Part shown: piece after piece, positions 32,733-40,301 of the stretch | Layout of the letters: each line of letters starts with the position of its first letter | How positions within the stretch are numbered: position 1 is the first letter of the stretch | Assembly (NCBI RefSeq): GCF_000720325.1 | Contig: NZ_JOJM01000071.1 | Coordinates: forward strand, 1-41,330 | Length of the DNA: 41,330 nt | Reading direction: 5' to 3' | Origin: Streptomyces sp. NRRL B-1347 | GTDB taxonomy: Bacteria > Actinomycetota > Actinomycetes > Streptomycetales > Streptomycetaceae | Translations under genes and position numbers: made by a program | The notes under the pieces: generated by a model | The model's input: the letters and a program-made list of their open reading frames with translations, nothing else | The model's database searches: none | What the model was told of the DNA's origin: nothing

Positions 32733-32748
32733 CCTTGGCCGACCAAGG
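32733..32748. promoter_or_regulatory. MarR-type operator 1
   Basis: CCTTGGCCGACCAAGG: 6-bp perfect arms CCTTGG/CCAAGG around CCGA. An almost identical site lies 45 bp downstream (centre to centre). Located in the spacer between divergent MarR and OYE genes. Confidence 0.8.
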
Positions 32749-32778
32749 AATGCGCTACAGTGGCTCTCGGTTGAATTA

Positions 32779-32792
32779 CTTGGCCGACCAAG
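32779..32792. promoter_or_regulatory. MarR-type operator 2
   Basis: CTTGGCCGACCAAG shares the full 14-nt core with operator 1, including the CCGA spacer and a preceding TTAC. It lies 43 bp upstream of the OYE start. A TACAGT hexamer (32756-32761) between the two sites could be a -10 box. Confidence 0.8.
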
Positions 32793-32834
32793 AATGGTGG
32801 GCCAAGACCAGCTACGCATGCTTTGGAGCCCGCC

Positions 32835-33896
32835 ATGACCACCGCGTTCGACCCGATCGACCTCGCCGGCACCCCGCTCGCCAACCGCATCGCGCTGGCC
32901 CCGATGACCCGCAGCCGGGCCGCCGCGGGCGGAGTGCCGACGGACCTCAACGCCGAGTACTACGCACAGCGCGCCACCGCGGGCCTCGTCATCACCGAGG
33001 GCGTCCAGCCGTCGGCCGTCGGCCAGGGCTACCCGGACACCCCCGGCCTGCACAGCGCCGAGCAGATCGCGGGCTGGCGCAAGGTCACCGACGCCGTGCA
33101 CGCCGCGGGCGGCCGGATCTTCGCCCAGCTCATGCACACCGGGCGCATCGGCCACCCGGTGCTCCTGCCCGACGGGCTCGTGCCCGTCGGCCCGTCCCCG
33201 ATAGCCGCCGCGGGCCAGGTGTACACGCACGAGGGCCCCAAGGACTACGTCACGCCGCGCGAGCTGACCGGCGACGAGGTGCGCGCCACCGTCGGCGAGT
33301 TCGTGGCCGCCGCGCGCAACGCGATCGAGGCGGGCTTCGACGGCGTCGAGCTGCACGGGGCCAACGGCTATCTGATCCACCAGTTCCTCGCGCCGGGCTC
33401 CAACCGGCGCACCGACGAGTGGGGCGGCTCGGTGGAGAACCGCGTCCGCTTCGCCGTCGAGGTCGCCAAGGCGGTCTCCGCCGAGATCGGCGCGGCCCGC
33501 ACCGGCATCCGCCTCTCGCCCGGCAACCCGCTCAACGGCATCCACGAGCCGGACCCCGACGAGACCTACCTCGCCCTCGTCGAGCAGCTCTCCCCGCTCG
33601 GCCTCGCCTATCTGCACGTCATGGAGGTCGGCCCGATCAGGGACCTGGTCACCGCCCTGCGCAAGGGCTTCGACGGGCCGTTCATCCTCAACCCGGCCAC
33701 CGAGGGGCCGACCGGCCCCGAGGAGCTCGCGCTCATCGAGGACGGCACGGCCGACCTTCTCTCGTACGGCTCCCTGTTCCTCGCCAACCCGGACCTGCCG
33801 GCGCGGCTGCGGGCGGGCGGCCCCTTCAACGAGCCCGACCGCGCCACGTTCTACGGCGGCGACGCGAAGGGCTACACGGACTATCCGGCCCTCTGA
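32835..33896 (+). CDS. Old Yellow Enzyme-family alkene reductase (NemA-like)
   Basis: A 353-residue FMN-dependent TIM-barrel ene-reductase that uses NAD(P)H to reduce activated C=C bonds of enals, enones and nitro compounds. Signatures are NRIALAPMTRSRA (residues 18-30), VELHGANGYLIHQFLAPGSNRRTDEWGGSVENR with the conserved HxxN pair in the active site (here HGAN), and LSYGSLFLANPDLPARL at the C-terminus. ATG 32835 has GGAG 6 nt upstream. Regulation by the divergent MarR protein through two palindromes suggests induction by reactive electrophiles. Confidence 0.93.
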   Translation: MTTAFDPIDLAGTPLANRIALAPMTRSRAAAGGVPTDLNAEYYAQRATAGLVITEGVQPSAVGQGYPDTPGLHSAEQIAGWRKVTDAVHAAGGRIFAQLMHTGRIGHPVLLPDGLVPVGPSPIAAAGQVYTHEGPKDYVTPRELTGDEVRATVGEFVAAARNAIEAGFDGVELHGANGYLIHQFLAPGSNRRTDEWGGSVENRVRFAVEVAKAVSAEIGAARTGIRLSPGNPLNGIHEPDPDETYLALVEQLSPLGLAYLHVMEVGPIRDLVTALRKGFDGPFILNPATEGPTGPEELALIEDGTADLLSYGSLFLANPDLPARLRAGGPFNEPDRATFYGGDAKGYTDYPAL

Positions 33897-33925
33897 ACCC
33901 TCGCGCACCGGATCCGGCGCGCGCA

Positions 33926-33951
33926 GGCCCGGCACCCCGCGGTGCCGGGCC
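33926..33951. terminator. Bidirectional terminator between OYE and ectD
   Basis: Perfect 11-bp arms GGCCCGGCACC and GGTGCCGGGCC with a 4-nt CCGC loop, 30 bp after the OYE stop and 21 bp beyond the ectD stop on the other strand. Confidence 0.85.
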
Positions 33952-33971
33952 TTCGCACGTTCGGCACGGGG

Positions 33972-34871
33972 TCACTTCACCGGCGTGAAGTCCCGCGCCC
34001 CGATGAACTCCGGCCGCCTGACCGGCGCCGCGAACGGCTCCACCGCCGTGTTCTCCACGCTGTTGAACACGATGAAGACGTTCGAGCGCGGGAACGGGGT
34101 GATGTTGTCGCCCGAGCCGTGCATGGCGTTGCAGTCGAACCAGGTCGCCGAGCCCGCCTCGCCCGTGAACAGCTTGATGCCGTACGCGGACGCGAGGCCG
34201 GTCAGCGCCTCGTCCGACGGCGTGCCCGCGTCCTGCATCTGCAGGGACTTCTTGTAGTTGTCCTTCGGCGTCTCGCCCGCGCAGCCGAGGAACGTCCGGT
34301 GCGAGCCCGGCATGATCATGAGCCCGCCGTTGGTGTCGTGGTTCTTGGTGAGCGCGATCGACACCGAGACGGTCCGCATGTTCGGCAGGCCGTCCTCCGC
34401 GTGCCAGGTCTCGAAGTCCGAGTGCCAGTAGAACCCGGAGGCCCCGAAGCCCGGCTTCACATTGATCCGCGACTGGTGGACGTACACGTCCGAGCCGAGG
34501 ATCTGGCGGGCCCGCCCCGCCACGCGCGGGTCGGCGGCCAGGCGCGCGAAGACCTCACTGATCCTGTGCACCTCGAAGATGGACCGGATCTCCTGCGAGC
34601 GCGGCTCGACGATGGAGCGCTCGTTCGCGCGCATCTCGGGGTCGTTGACCAGCCGTTCGAGCTCCGCGTGGTACGCGGCGACCTCGTCGGGCGCGAGCAG
34701 CTGCTCGACGGCCAGGAAGCCGTCCCGGTCGAACCCCGCGAGGTCCTCGTCGGTGAACGGCCCCCGCGTGCCCGGCGCGGACCACACCACGGGGTCCTTG
34801 CGCTCGACGAGCACCTCCTCGGCGCCTCGGGTCGGGTACAGATCGCCGGTGCGTTCGGGTGCGGTGGTCAT
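33972..34871 (-). CDS. ectD: Ectoine hydroxylase
   Basis: A 299-residue Fe(II)/2-oxoglutarate dioxygenase that converts ectoine to 5-hydroxyectoine. The iron ligands are visible in FYWHSDFETWH (His and Asp) and in CNAMHGSGDN (distal His); the EctD signature containing WHSDFETWH and EDGLPNMR is intact. It is the last gene of the ectABCD operon, 69 bp after ectC. ATG 34871 follows a GAGAGGCAGG stretch. Its presence means the strain should accumulate hydroxyectoine as well as ectoine under osmotic or heat stress. Confidence 0.97.
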   Translation of the reverse strand: MTTAPERTGDLYPTRGAEEVLVERKDPVVWSAPGTRGPFTDEDLAGFDRDGFLAVEQLLAPDEVAAYHAELERLVNDPEMRANERSIVEPRSQEIRSIFEVHRISEVFARLAADPRVAGRARQILGSDVYVHQSRINVKPGFGASGFYWHSDFETWHAEDGLPNMRTVSVSIALTKNHDTNGGLMIMPGSHRTFLGCAGETPKDNYKKSLQMQDAGTPSDEALTGLASAYGIKLFTGEAGSATWFDCNAMHGSGDNITPFPRSNVFIVFNSVENTAVEPFAAPVRRPEFIGARDFTPVK

Positions 34872-34940
34872 GGTGGTGCCTGCCTCTCCTCTCGTTGCGG
34901 CCCGTGTGGGGATGTCGGGGTGTGCTGCCCGGTGCCTCGG

Positions 34941-35345
34941 CTAGTCGGATTCCGGCTCGGTGAGCAGCGGGTAGACGCCGTTCTCGTCGTGGTCCTCACG
35001 GCCCGTCACCGGCGGGTTGAAGACGCACAGGCAGTGGAAGTCCTCCTTGACGCGCAGCGTGTGCTTCTCGTGCCCGTCGAGCAGGTACATGGTGCCGGGG
35101 GTGATGCGGTACGTCTCACCGTCCGTGTGGTCGGTGAGCTCGGCCTCGCCCTTGGTGCACACCACGGCCTCCACGTGGTTCGCGTACCACATGGCGGTCT
35201 CCGTACCCGCGTACAGGATGGTCTCGTGCAGCGAGAAGCCGACGCGCTCCTTGGCGAGCACGATGCGCTTGCTCTCCCAGGTGCCCGACGCGGCCTTCAC
35301 GTGCCGGTCGGTGCCTTCGATGTCCTTGAACGAGCGGACGATCAC
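34941..35345 (-). CDS. ectC: L-ectoine synthase
   Basis: A 134-residue cupin enzyme that closes N-gamma-acetyl-diaminobutyrate to ectoine with loss of water. It starts [18 protein letters not shown] and includes the cupin metal-binding strands ([30 protein letters not shown]) and [20 protein letters not shown], all typical. GTG 35345 is used as start; a purine-rich AAAGG lies rather far upstream (about 14 nt). 45 bp after ectB. Confidence 0.97.
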   Translation of the reverse strand: MIVRSFKDIEGTDRHVKAASGTWESKRIVLAKERVGFSLHETILYAGTETAMWYANHVEAVVCTKGEAELTDHTDGETYRITPGTMYLLDGHEKHTLRVKEDFHCLCVFNPPVTGREDHDENGVYPLLTEPESD

Positions 35346-35390
35346 GGTGAGTCAGTGCCTTTCTTGCGAGGGGGGTTGGTACGAGGGGGG

Positions 35391-36662
35391 TCAGGCCGTC
35401 TCGCGGACGGCGCGGGTCAGGGTGCGCAGGCCCTCGTCGAGCTCGTCGGCCGTGATGGTCAGGGCCGGCAGGAGCTTGACGACCTCGCTCTCGGGGCCCG
35501 ACGTCTCGATGAGCAGACCGAGTTCGAAGGCGCGCTTGGCGACCCGGGCGGCGCGCTCCTTGTCGCGGAACTCGATGCCCCACACCAGGCCGCGGCCGCG
35601 GTACTCCACGACGTCGGCGCGGTGTTCGTCGACGAGCGCGACCAGCGTCTGCTCGATCTGCTCGCCGCGGGCGCGGGTCTGCTTCTCCATCGCGGGCCCG
35701 TCGGACCAATACGTCTGGAGGGCGGCGGCGGCCGTCACGAACGCCGGGTTGTTGCCGCGGAAGGTGCCGTTGTGCTCGCCCGGCTCCCAGACGTCAAGCT
35801 CCGGCTTGAAGAGGGTCAGCGCCATCGGCAGTCCGTAGCCGCTGATGGACTTGGAGACCGTCACGATGTCCGGCGAGATGCCCGCCTCCTCGAAGGAGAA
35901 GAACGCGCCGGTGCGGCCGCAGCCCATCTGGATGTCGTCGACGATCAGGAGCATGTCCTGGCGGCGGCAGAGGGCTTCGAGGGCGCGCAGCCACTCGGCG
36001 CGCGCCACGTTGATGCCGCCCTCGCCCTGCACGGTCTCCACGATCACGGCGGCGGGCTTGTTCAGGCCCGAGCCCTGGTCCTCCAGGAGCCGCTCGAACC
36101 ACAGGAAGTCGGGGACCTTGCCGTCCAGGTAGTGGTCGAAGGGCATCGGCGTGCCGTGCACCAGCGGTATCCCGGCGCCCGCCCGCTTGAAGGCGTTGCC
36201 GGTGACCGCGAGCGAGCCGAGCGACATGCCGTGGAAGGCGTTCGTGAACGACACGATCGACTCGCGGCCCTTGACCTTGCGGGCCAGCTTCAGCGCGGAC
36301 TCCACCGCGTTGGTGCCCGTCGGGCCCGGGAACATGACCTTGTACGGCAGGTCGCGCGGGCGCAGGATCAGGTTCTGGAACGACTCCAGGAAGGCGCGCT
36401 TGGCGGTCGTCGACATGTCGAGGCCGTGGGTGACGCCGTCGCGCTCCAGGTAGTCGAGCAACGCCCGTTTCAGGACGGGGTTGTTGTGCCCGTAGTTGAG
36501 CGACCCGGCACCGGCGAAGAAGTCCAGGTACTCGTGGCCGTCCTCGTCGTACATGCGGCTGCCCTGCGCGCGGTCGAAGACAGTGGGCCAACCGCGGCAG
36601 TAGCTGCGCACCTCCGACTCAAGGGTCTCGAAGACGCTCAGGTCCGGCTGGGTGATGGTCAC
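35391..36662 (-). CDS. ectB: Diaminobutyrate-2-oxoglutarate aminotransferase
   Basis: A 423-residue class III PLP aminotransferase making L-2,4-diaminobutyrate from aspartate semialdehyde and glutamate. Features include FFAGAGSLNYGHNNP, GPTGTNAVESALKLARK, the IVDDIQMGCGRTG strand and the PLP Lys in VTVSKSISGYGLP. GTG 36662 has AGGAG 7 nt upstream. It is the second gene of the operon, 73 bp after ectA. Confidence 0.97.
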   Translation of the reverse strand: MTITQPDLSVFETLESEVRSYCRGWPTVFDRAQGSRMYDEDGHEYLDFFAGAGSLNYGHNNPVLKRALLDYLERDGVTHGLDMSTTAKRAFLESFQNLILRPRDLPYKVMFPGPTGTNAVESALKLARKVKGRESIVSFTNAFHGMSLGSLAVTGNAFKRAGAGIPLVHGTPMPFDHYLDGKVPDFLWFERLLEDQGSGLNKPAAVIVETVQGEGGINVARAEWLRALEALCRRQDMLLIVDDIQMGCGRTGAFFSFEEAGISPDIVTVSKSISGYGLPMALTLFKPELDVWEPGEHNGTFRGNNPAFVTAAAALQTYWSDGPAMEKQTRARGEQIEQTLVALVDEHRADVVEYRGRGLVWGIEFRDKERAARVAKRAFELGLLIETSGPESEVVKLLPALTITADELDEGLRTLTRAVRETA

Positions 36663-36735
36663 AGCGAATCTCCTGGGAGATGAAGGGGCGTGCGAGGAGT
36701 GAGGAGAGGAGGGGGAGGCGGTGCGCCGCAGCGGC

Positions 36736-37293
36736 TCAGGGGGCCAACGGGCCGATGACGTACAGGACTTCGGGCTCGTGCCTGCCGTCGTCGCCGGGGA
36801 ACAGGGCCGCGTCGAACAGGACCGTGCGCTCGACGCCGGCGCCGTGCCGCTTCGCGTACGAGGTGAACAGGCGCTCGGACGCGGTGTTGCCCGGCGTGAT
36901 GGTCGTCTCCAGGGTGGTGAGCCCGCGCGGCACCACGACCTTCGCGGTCAGCCCGTCGAGCAGCGCGCCGGCGAGACCGCGGCCGCGGTGCGCGTGGTCG
37001 ACGGCCGCCTGCCAGACCACGAGGGTGCGCGGCGCGTCCGGGCGGACGTAGCCGGTGATGAAGCCGACCGGCTCGCCGTCGGCGTCCCGGGCCACCACGG
37101 ACGTCGCCGCGAAGTCGCGGCACCACAGCAGATAGCTGTACGAGGAGTTGAGGTCGAGGACCTTCGAGTCACGGGCGAGGCGCCAGATCGCGGCGCCGTC
37201 GGCGACATCCGGGGTGTCGAGTCGCAGTCCTTCGGGCATTCCGAGGAAATTCGCTTGCAGGTCGGTCGGTAGATCGGCTTGTGCAGCGGTCAT
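36736..37293 (-). CDS. ectA: Diaminobutyrate acetyltransferase
   Basis: A 185-residue GNAT enzyme that acetylates diaminobutyrate at the gamma amino group. The EctA marks are DLNSSYSYLLWCRDFAATSVVA, the acetyl-CoA loop HRGRGLAGALLDG and TTITPGNTASERLF. ATG 37293 has no recognisable ribosome site; a TAAATT hexamer ends 9 nt upstream of it, so a leaderless mRNA is possible. First gene of ectABCD. The upstream 385-bp gap carries a GGCGCGCC dyad and an AT-rich stretch. GlnR has been reported to repress ectABCD in S. coelicolor, but I see no convincing GlnR box here. Confidence 0.95.
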   Translation of the reverse strand: MTAAQADLPTDLQANFLGMPEGLRLDTPDVADGAAIWRLARDSKVLDLNSSYSYLLWCRDFAATSVVARDADGEPVGFITGYVRPDAPRTLVVWQAAVDHAHRGRGLAGALLDGLTAKVVVPRGLTTLETTITPGNTASERLFTSYAKRHGAGVERTVLFDAALFPGDDGRHEPEVLYVIGPLAP

Positions 37294-37301
37294 GCGGATT
37301 G

Positions 37302-37307
37302 AATTTA
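37302..37307 (-). promoter_or_regulatory. Candidate -10 box for ectA (leaderless start)
   Basis: On the minus strand TAAATT ends about 9 nt before ATG 37293, placing the likely transcription start at or near the A of the start codon. No good -35 hexamer is visible at 16-19 bp. Confidence 0.35.
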
Positions 37308-37348
37308 CCGAGCAATTTCTGGGATTGCATCGAGGGAAGGGGTTACGT

Positions 37349-37382
37349 GGCGCGCCTTCATGTGTTATCGCGCAGGCGCGCC
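37349..37382. promoter_or_regulatory. GGCGCGCC dyad upstream of ectA
   Basis: Two copies of the self-complementary octamer GGCGCGCC (37349-37356 and 37375-37382), 18 nt apart, can pair with each other as a hairpin or bind a dimeric regulator. They lie 56-89 bp upstream of ectA, within the 385-bp gap. Confidence 0.45.
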
Positions 37383-37439
37383 CGCCCGCATGAGATCTTT
37401 GGGGTTTGTGGTGATTTACCCGCGGCATTCCGGGCCAAT

Positions 37440-37620
37440 CGGGCGTGATGTGGAGTGCGTCACAGCTCCGTATTGCGCCGATTTACGCTGACGAAACCCT
37501 AGTGTTTAGAGAGATGGAAAGCGGGCAGACGAATACGGGAAGCTGTTCTCTTAAGGAATTCATGAAGGCAGAGTTAAAGGGGCCTGAAAAGCGCCCTGCT
37601 AAACCTCGGACAAAAAACAA
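37440..37620. other. AT-rich gene-free stretch between ectA and an aminotransferase
   Basis: The gene-free gap 37294-37678 contains this locally AT-rich part (for example CTTAAGGAATTCATG). On the plus strand a TTTACG (37482-37487), 17-bp spacer, TTTAGA (37505-37510) pair could be a weak promoter; ATG 37514 opens a frame containing a TTA codon but runs without a stop into the antisense of the next gene, so it is not a convincing gene. GATTTAC-type words recur at 37301, 37413 and 37480. Confidence 0.5.
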
Positions 37621-37671
37621 CCCCGCCCGTCGGGCCCCTGACGGGCAGCCGACGGACGGGAAGCGGGGCGG
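37612..37671 (-). terminator. Rho-independent terminator of the aminotransferase gene
   Basis: On the minus strand, GC-rich arms including CCCGCCCCGC/GCGGGG and CCGTCGG/CCGACGG (37621-37671) are followed by a T-run TTGTTTTTTG (plus strand CAAAAAACAA at 37611-37620). This is the only classical intrinsic terminator with a U-tract in the window, 8 bp beyond the stop at 37679. Confidence 0.85.
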
Positions 37672-37678
37672 GACGGGG

Positions 37679-38782
37679 CTAGGCCTGCCAGGTCTCGGTG
37701 ACGGCGCGGCGGGCCGCCTCCAGGTCCACGGCGAGCCCGAGCTCGCCCATCGCCGCGCCGAGCGCCGCGATGGACGCGTGCACCGTGCCGCGGGTGGCGT
37801 CCGGGCCGTAGTGGTTGACCCGGATCATCTCCTTGGCGAGCGCCCCACCGCCGGTGACCAGCGGCAGCACCGGGTCGGCCGCGAGGGACCTGGCCACGAG
37901 CTCGGCCGCGTCGACCCCGCGCGGGGCGCGCAGTGTGGTCGCGACGGGCGCCGCGTCCCCGGCCTCGTACACGTACGGCTCCAGGCCCCCGCCGAGCGCC
38001 ACCGCGCCGGCCCGCGTCGCCGCGGCGGCCGTCGCGTGCCGCGCCATCAGCGCGTCCAGGCCCTCGGACTCGATCCGCTCCAGGCACGCCTCCAGGGCGA
38101 GCATCTCCAGCTGCGCGGGCGCGTGCAGGAGCGCCTTGCGGCCGCCGTCGATCCAGCGCTGCTTCCAGTCGAGCAGCGACAGGTACGAGCGGCGCGGCGC
38201 CTGCGGGTTGGCGGCGATCCGCTCCCAGGCCCGCTCGCTCACCGACACCGCGGACACGCCCGCGGGCCCGCCCATGGCCTTCTGCGCGCCGATCACGCAC
38301 AGGTCCACGCCCCACGCGTCCGGAAGCAGCGGCTCGGCGGCCACGGAAGCGACGGCGTCCAGCATGAACAGGGCGCCGTGCGCGCGCACCACCTCGCCGA
38401 TCTCCGCGACCGGGTTGGTGTTGCCGGTCGCCGCCTCGGCGTGCACCAGGGACACGAAGTCGATCTCGGGGTGCGCGGCGAAGGCCTCCTCGACCTGCGC
38501 GGCGGTCACCGCCGTGTGGAACGGCACCGCGAGGTCGACCACCGTCGCCCCGCAGTCGCGCAGCCAGTCGCCGAAGGTCTGCCCGTACGGACCCGTGATC
38601 ACGTTCAGGGCGGTGGTGCCGGGCCGTGCGGCGCCCCGGATGCAGCCCTCCAGCGGCAGGAGCGCCTCGCCCTGCATGATCACGACGTCCTGCCGGGTGT
38701 CCAGGAGCCGGGCGACGCGGTCCTCGATGGCGGCGAAGTGCGCGGCGCTCAGCGGCGCCAGGTCGAGAAGGGGGTGTGTCAT
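37679..38782 (-). CDS. Class V aminotransferase (serine/alanine-glyoxylate type)
   Basis: A 367-residue PLP enzyme. Characteristic segments are MQGEALLPLEGCIRG, NVITGPYGQTFGDWL, FVSLVHAEAATGNTNPVAEI, FMLDAVASVAAEPL and the Schiff-base Lys in IGAQKAMGGPAGVS. These match the serine-pyruvate/alanine-glyoxylate and pyridoxamine-pyruvate aminotransferase group; the amino donor is uncertain. ATG 38782 is used; GTG 38797 in frame is possible, and neither has a strong ribosome site. It ends with an intrinsic terminator and is divergent from the amidohydrolase, a neighbour pair that appears conserved beside the ect operon in Streptomyces. Confidence 0.88.
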   Translation of the reverse strand: MTHPLLDLAPLSAAHFAAIEDRVARLLDTRQDVVIMQGEALLPLEGCIRGAARPGTTALNVITGPYGQTFGDWLRDCGATVVDLAVPFHTAVTAAQVEEAFAAHPEIDFVSLVHAEAATGNTNPVAEIGEVVRAHGALFMLDAVASVAAEPLLPDAWGVDLCVIGAQKAMGGPAGVSAVSVSERAWERIAANPQAPRRSYLSLLDWKQRWIDGGRKALLHAPAQLEMLALEACLERIESEGLDALMARHATAAAATRAGAVALGGGLEPYVYEAGDAAPVATTLRAPRGVDAAELVARSLAADPVLPLVTGGGALAKEMIRVNHYGPDATRGTVHASIAALGAAMGELGLAVDLEAARRAVTETWQA

Positions 38783-38880
38783 GGTGCTTCGGCTCACTTC
38801 GCGCGGTGTCGGGACGGGCTGTCCCGACCGAGCCTACCGAGCACCCCAGGTCAGGTCCTACGCCTCCTAAGCTGCTGTCC

Positions 38881-39969
38881 ATGAGCGATCACGCGGTGCT
38901 GCACGTGAAGGGGCGGGTGCTCGTCGGGCCCGAGGACGTACGGGACGAGCTGTGGGTGGTCGGCGGGCGGGTGACGTTCGAACGCCCCGCCGCACGCGAC
39001 GCGGTGACGGTCGAGGGCTGGGTGCTGCCCGGCCTCGTCGACGCGCACTGCCACGTCGGCCTCGACGCCCACGGAGCCGTCCCGGCCGATGAGGCCGAGA
39101 AGCAGGCGCTCACCGAACGCGACGCGGGCGCGCTGCTCCTGCGCGACGCGGGCTCGCCGTCCGACACCCGCTGGATCGACGACCGCGAGGACCTGCCGAA
39201 GATCATCAGGGCGGGCCGCCACATCGCCCGCACCCGCCGCTACATCCGCAACTACGCCCACGAGATCGAGCCCGGCGACCTCACCGCGTACGTCGCGCGG
39301 GAGGCGCGCCGCGGGGACGGCTGGGTCAAGCTCGTCGGCGACTGGATCGACCGCGAGGCGGGCGACCTCACGGCGTGCTGGCCGCGCGGCGCCGTACAGG
39401 AGGCGATCGCCGAGGCGCACCGGCTCGGCGCCCGCGTCACCGCGCACTGCTTCGCCGAGGACTCGCTCCGCGACCTGGTCGAGGCGGGCATCGACTGCGT
39501 CGAGCACGCGACGGGCCTGACCGAGGAGACCGTCCCGCTGTTCGCGGAGCGGGGCGTCGCGATCGTGCCGACCCTCGTGAACATCGCAACGTTCCCCCGG
39601 CTCGCCGCGGGCGGCGAGGGGAAGTTCCCGAAGTGGGCGGACCACATGCGCCGCCTCCACGCGCGCCGCTACGACACCGTCCGGGCCGCGTACGACGCCG
39701 GAGTGCCGGTGTTCGCGGGCACCGACGCCGGGGGCTCCCTCGCGCACGGCCTGATCGGCGGCGAGGTCGCGGAGCTCACCAAGGCGGGCATCCCCGCGGT
39801 CGACGCCCTCTCCGCCGCGACGTGGGGCGCGCGGGCCTGGCTGGGGCGCCCCGGGCTCGTCGAGGGCGCGCCCGGTGACCTCGTCGTGTACGAGACCGAT
39901 CCGCGAGCGGACGTACGAGTGCTCGCCGCGCCCCGGCGCGTGGTGCTCGCCGGCCGCGTCGTCGGCTGA
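38881..39969 (+). CDS. Metal-dependent amidohydrolase (imidazolonepropionase-like)
   Basis: A 362-residue amidohydrolase. Metal-binding and catalytic elements in order: PGLVDAHCHVGLD (HxH), GWVKLVGD (Lys that can be carboxylated), ARVTAHCFAED (His), IDCVEHATGL (His) and FAGTDAGG (Asp), all intact. Flanking beta-sandwich strands include DELWVVGGRV and GDLVVYETDPR. The substrate is unknown; relatives include prolidase-like and imidazolonepropionase-like hydrolases. ATG 38881 lacks a ribosome site. It is divergent from the aminotransferase with 98 bp between starts. Confidence 0.88.
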   Translation: MSDHAVLHVKGRVLVGPEDVRDELWVVGGRVTFERPAARDAVTVEGWVLPGLVDAHCHVGLDAHGAVPADEAEKQALTERDAGALLLRDAGSPSDTRWIDDREDLPKIIRAGRHIARTRRYIRNYAHEIEPGDLTAYVAREARRGDGWVKLVGDWIDREAGDLTACWPRGAVQEAIAEAHRLGARVTAHCFAEDSLRDLVEAGIDCVEHATGLTEETVPLFAERGVAIVPTLVNIATFPRLAAGGEGKFPKWADHMRRLHARRYDTVRAAYDAGVPVFAGTDAGGSLAHGLIGGEVAELTKAGIPAVDALSAATWGARAWLGRPGLVEGAPGDLVVYETDPRADVRVLAAPRRVVLAGRVVG

Positions 39970-40134
39970 CGACCCTTCACGGGCACGGCGTTGACGGACG
40001 GTGACGAACGGGATGCCGGGCTCGTTGGACGGGGTCCCGCCGTGCCCGGTGCCCCACGCGCCGACGTGATGCGGGGGGTTCGGGGGAACGCCCGTGTCAG
40101 CCGATTCGAAAGCAGGGGCGGAAACCTCCCGATG

Positions 40135-40169
40135 GAGTGAACTCACGCCAGGTTGCTGCCCGTTCACTC
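40135..40169. promoter_or_regulatory. GAGTGAAC/GTTCACTC dyad upstream of the LAETG protein
   Basis: GAGTGAAC (40135-40142) and GTTCACTC (40162-40169) are perfect 8-bp inverted arms with a 19-nt spacer, 133-167 bp upstream of the TTG start. The rest of the gene-free stretch 39970-40301 shows no convincing gene. A long-spaced operator or an mRNA hairpin is possible. Confidence 0.5.
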
Positions 40170-40301
40170 TCAGTGCGTAAAGATGCCGGAGTCGGCGGCG
40201 CCTCCCGGCGCGCGCCGGCCTCAGTGGCGCCCCGCGCACGCGATGTCCCCGTGTGGCGTGCGCGGCGGCGCCTTCATGACTCATGTGGGGGTTCCACCAC
40301 C

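Noticed and set aside
34555..34785. Short minus-strand open frame inside ectD
   Set aside because: Out-of-frame reading of ectD with no supporting start or motif.
37514..37700. Possible small plus-strand gene starting at ATG 37514 with a TTA codon
   Set aside because: The frame has no stop before running through the terminator hairpin into the antisense of the aminotransferase gene, and the promoter hexamers are weak.
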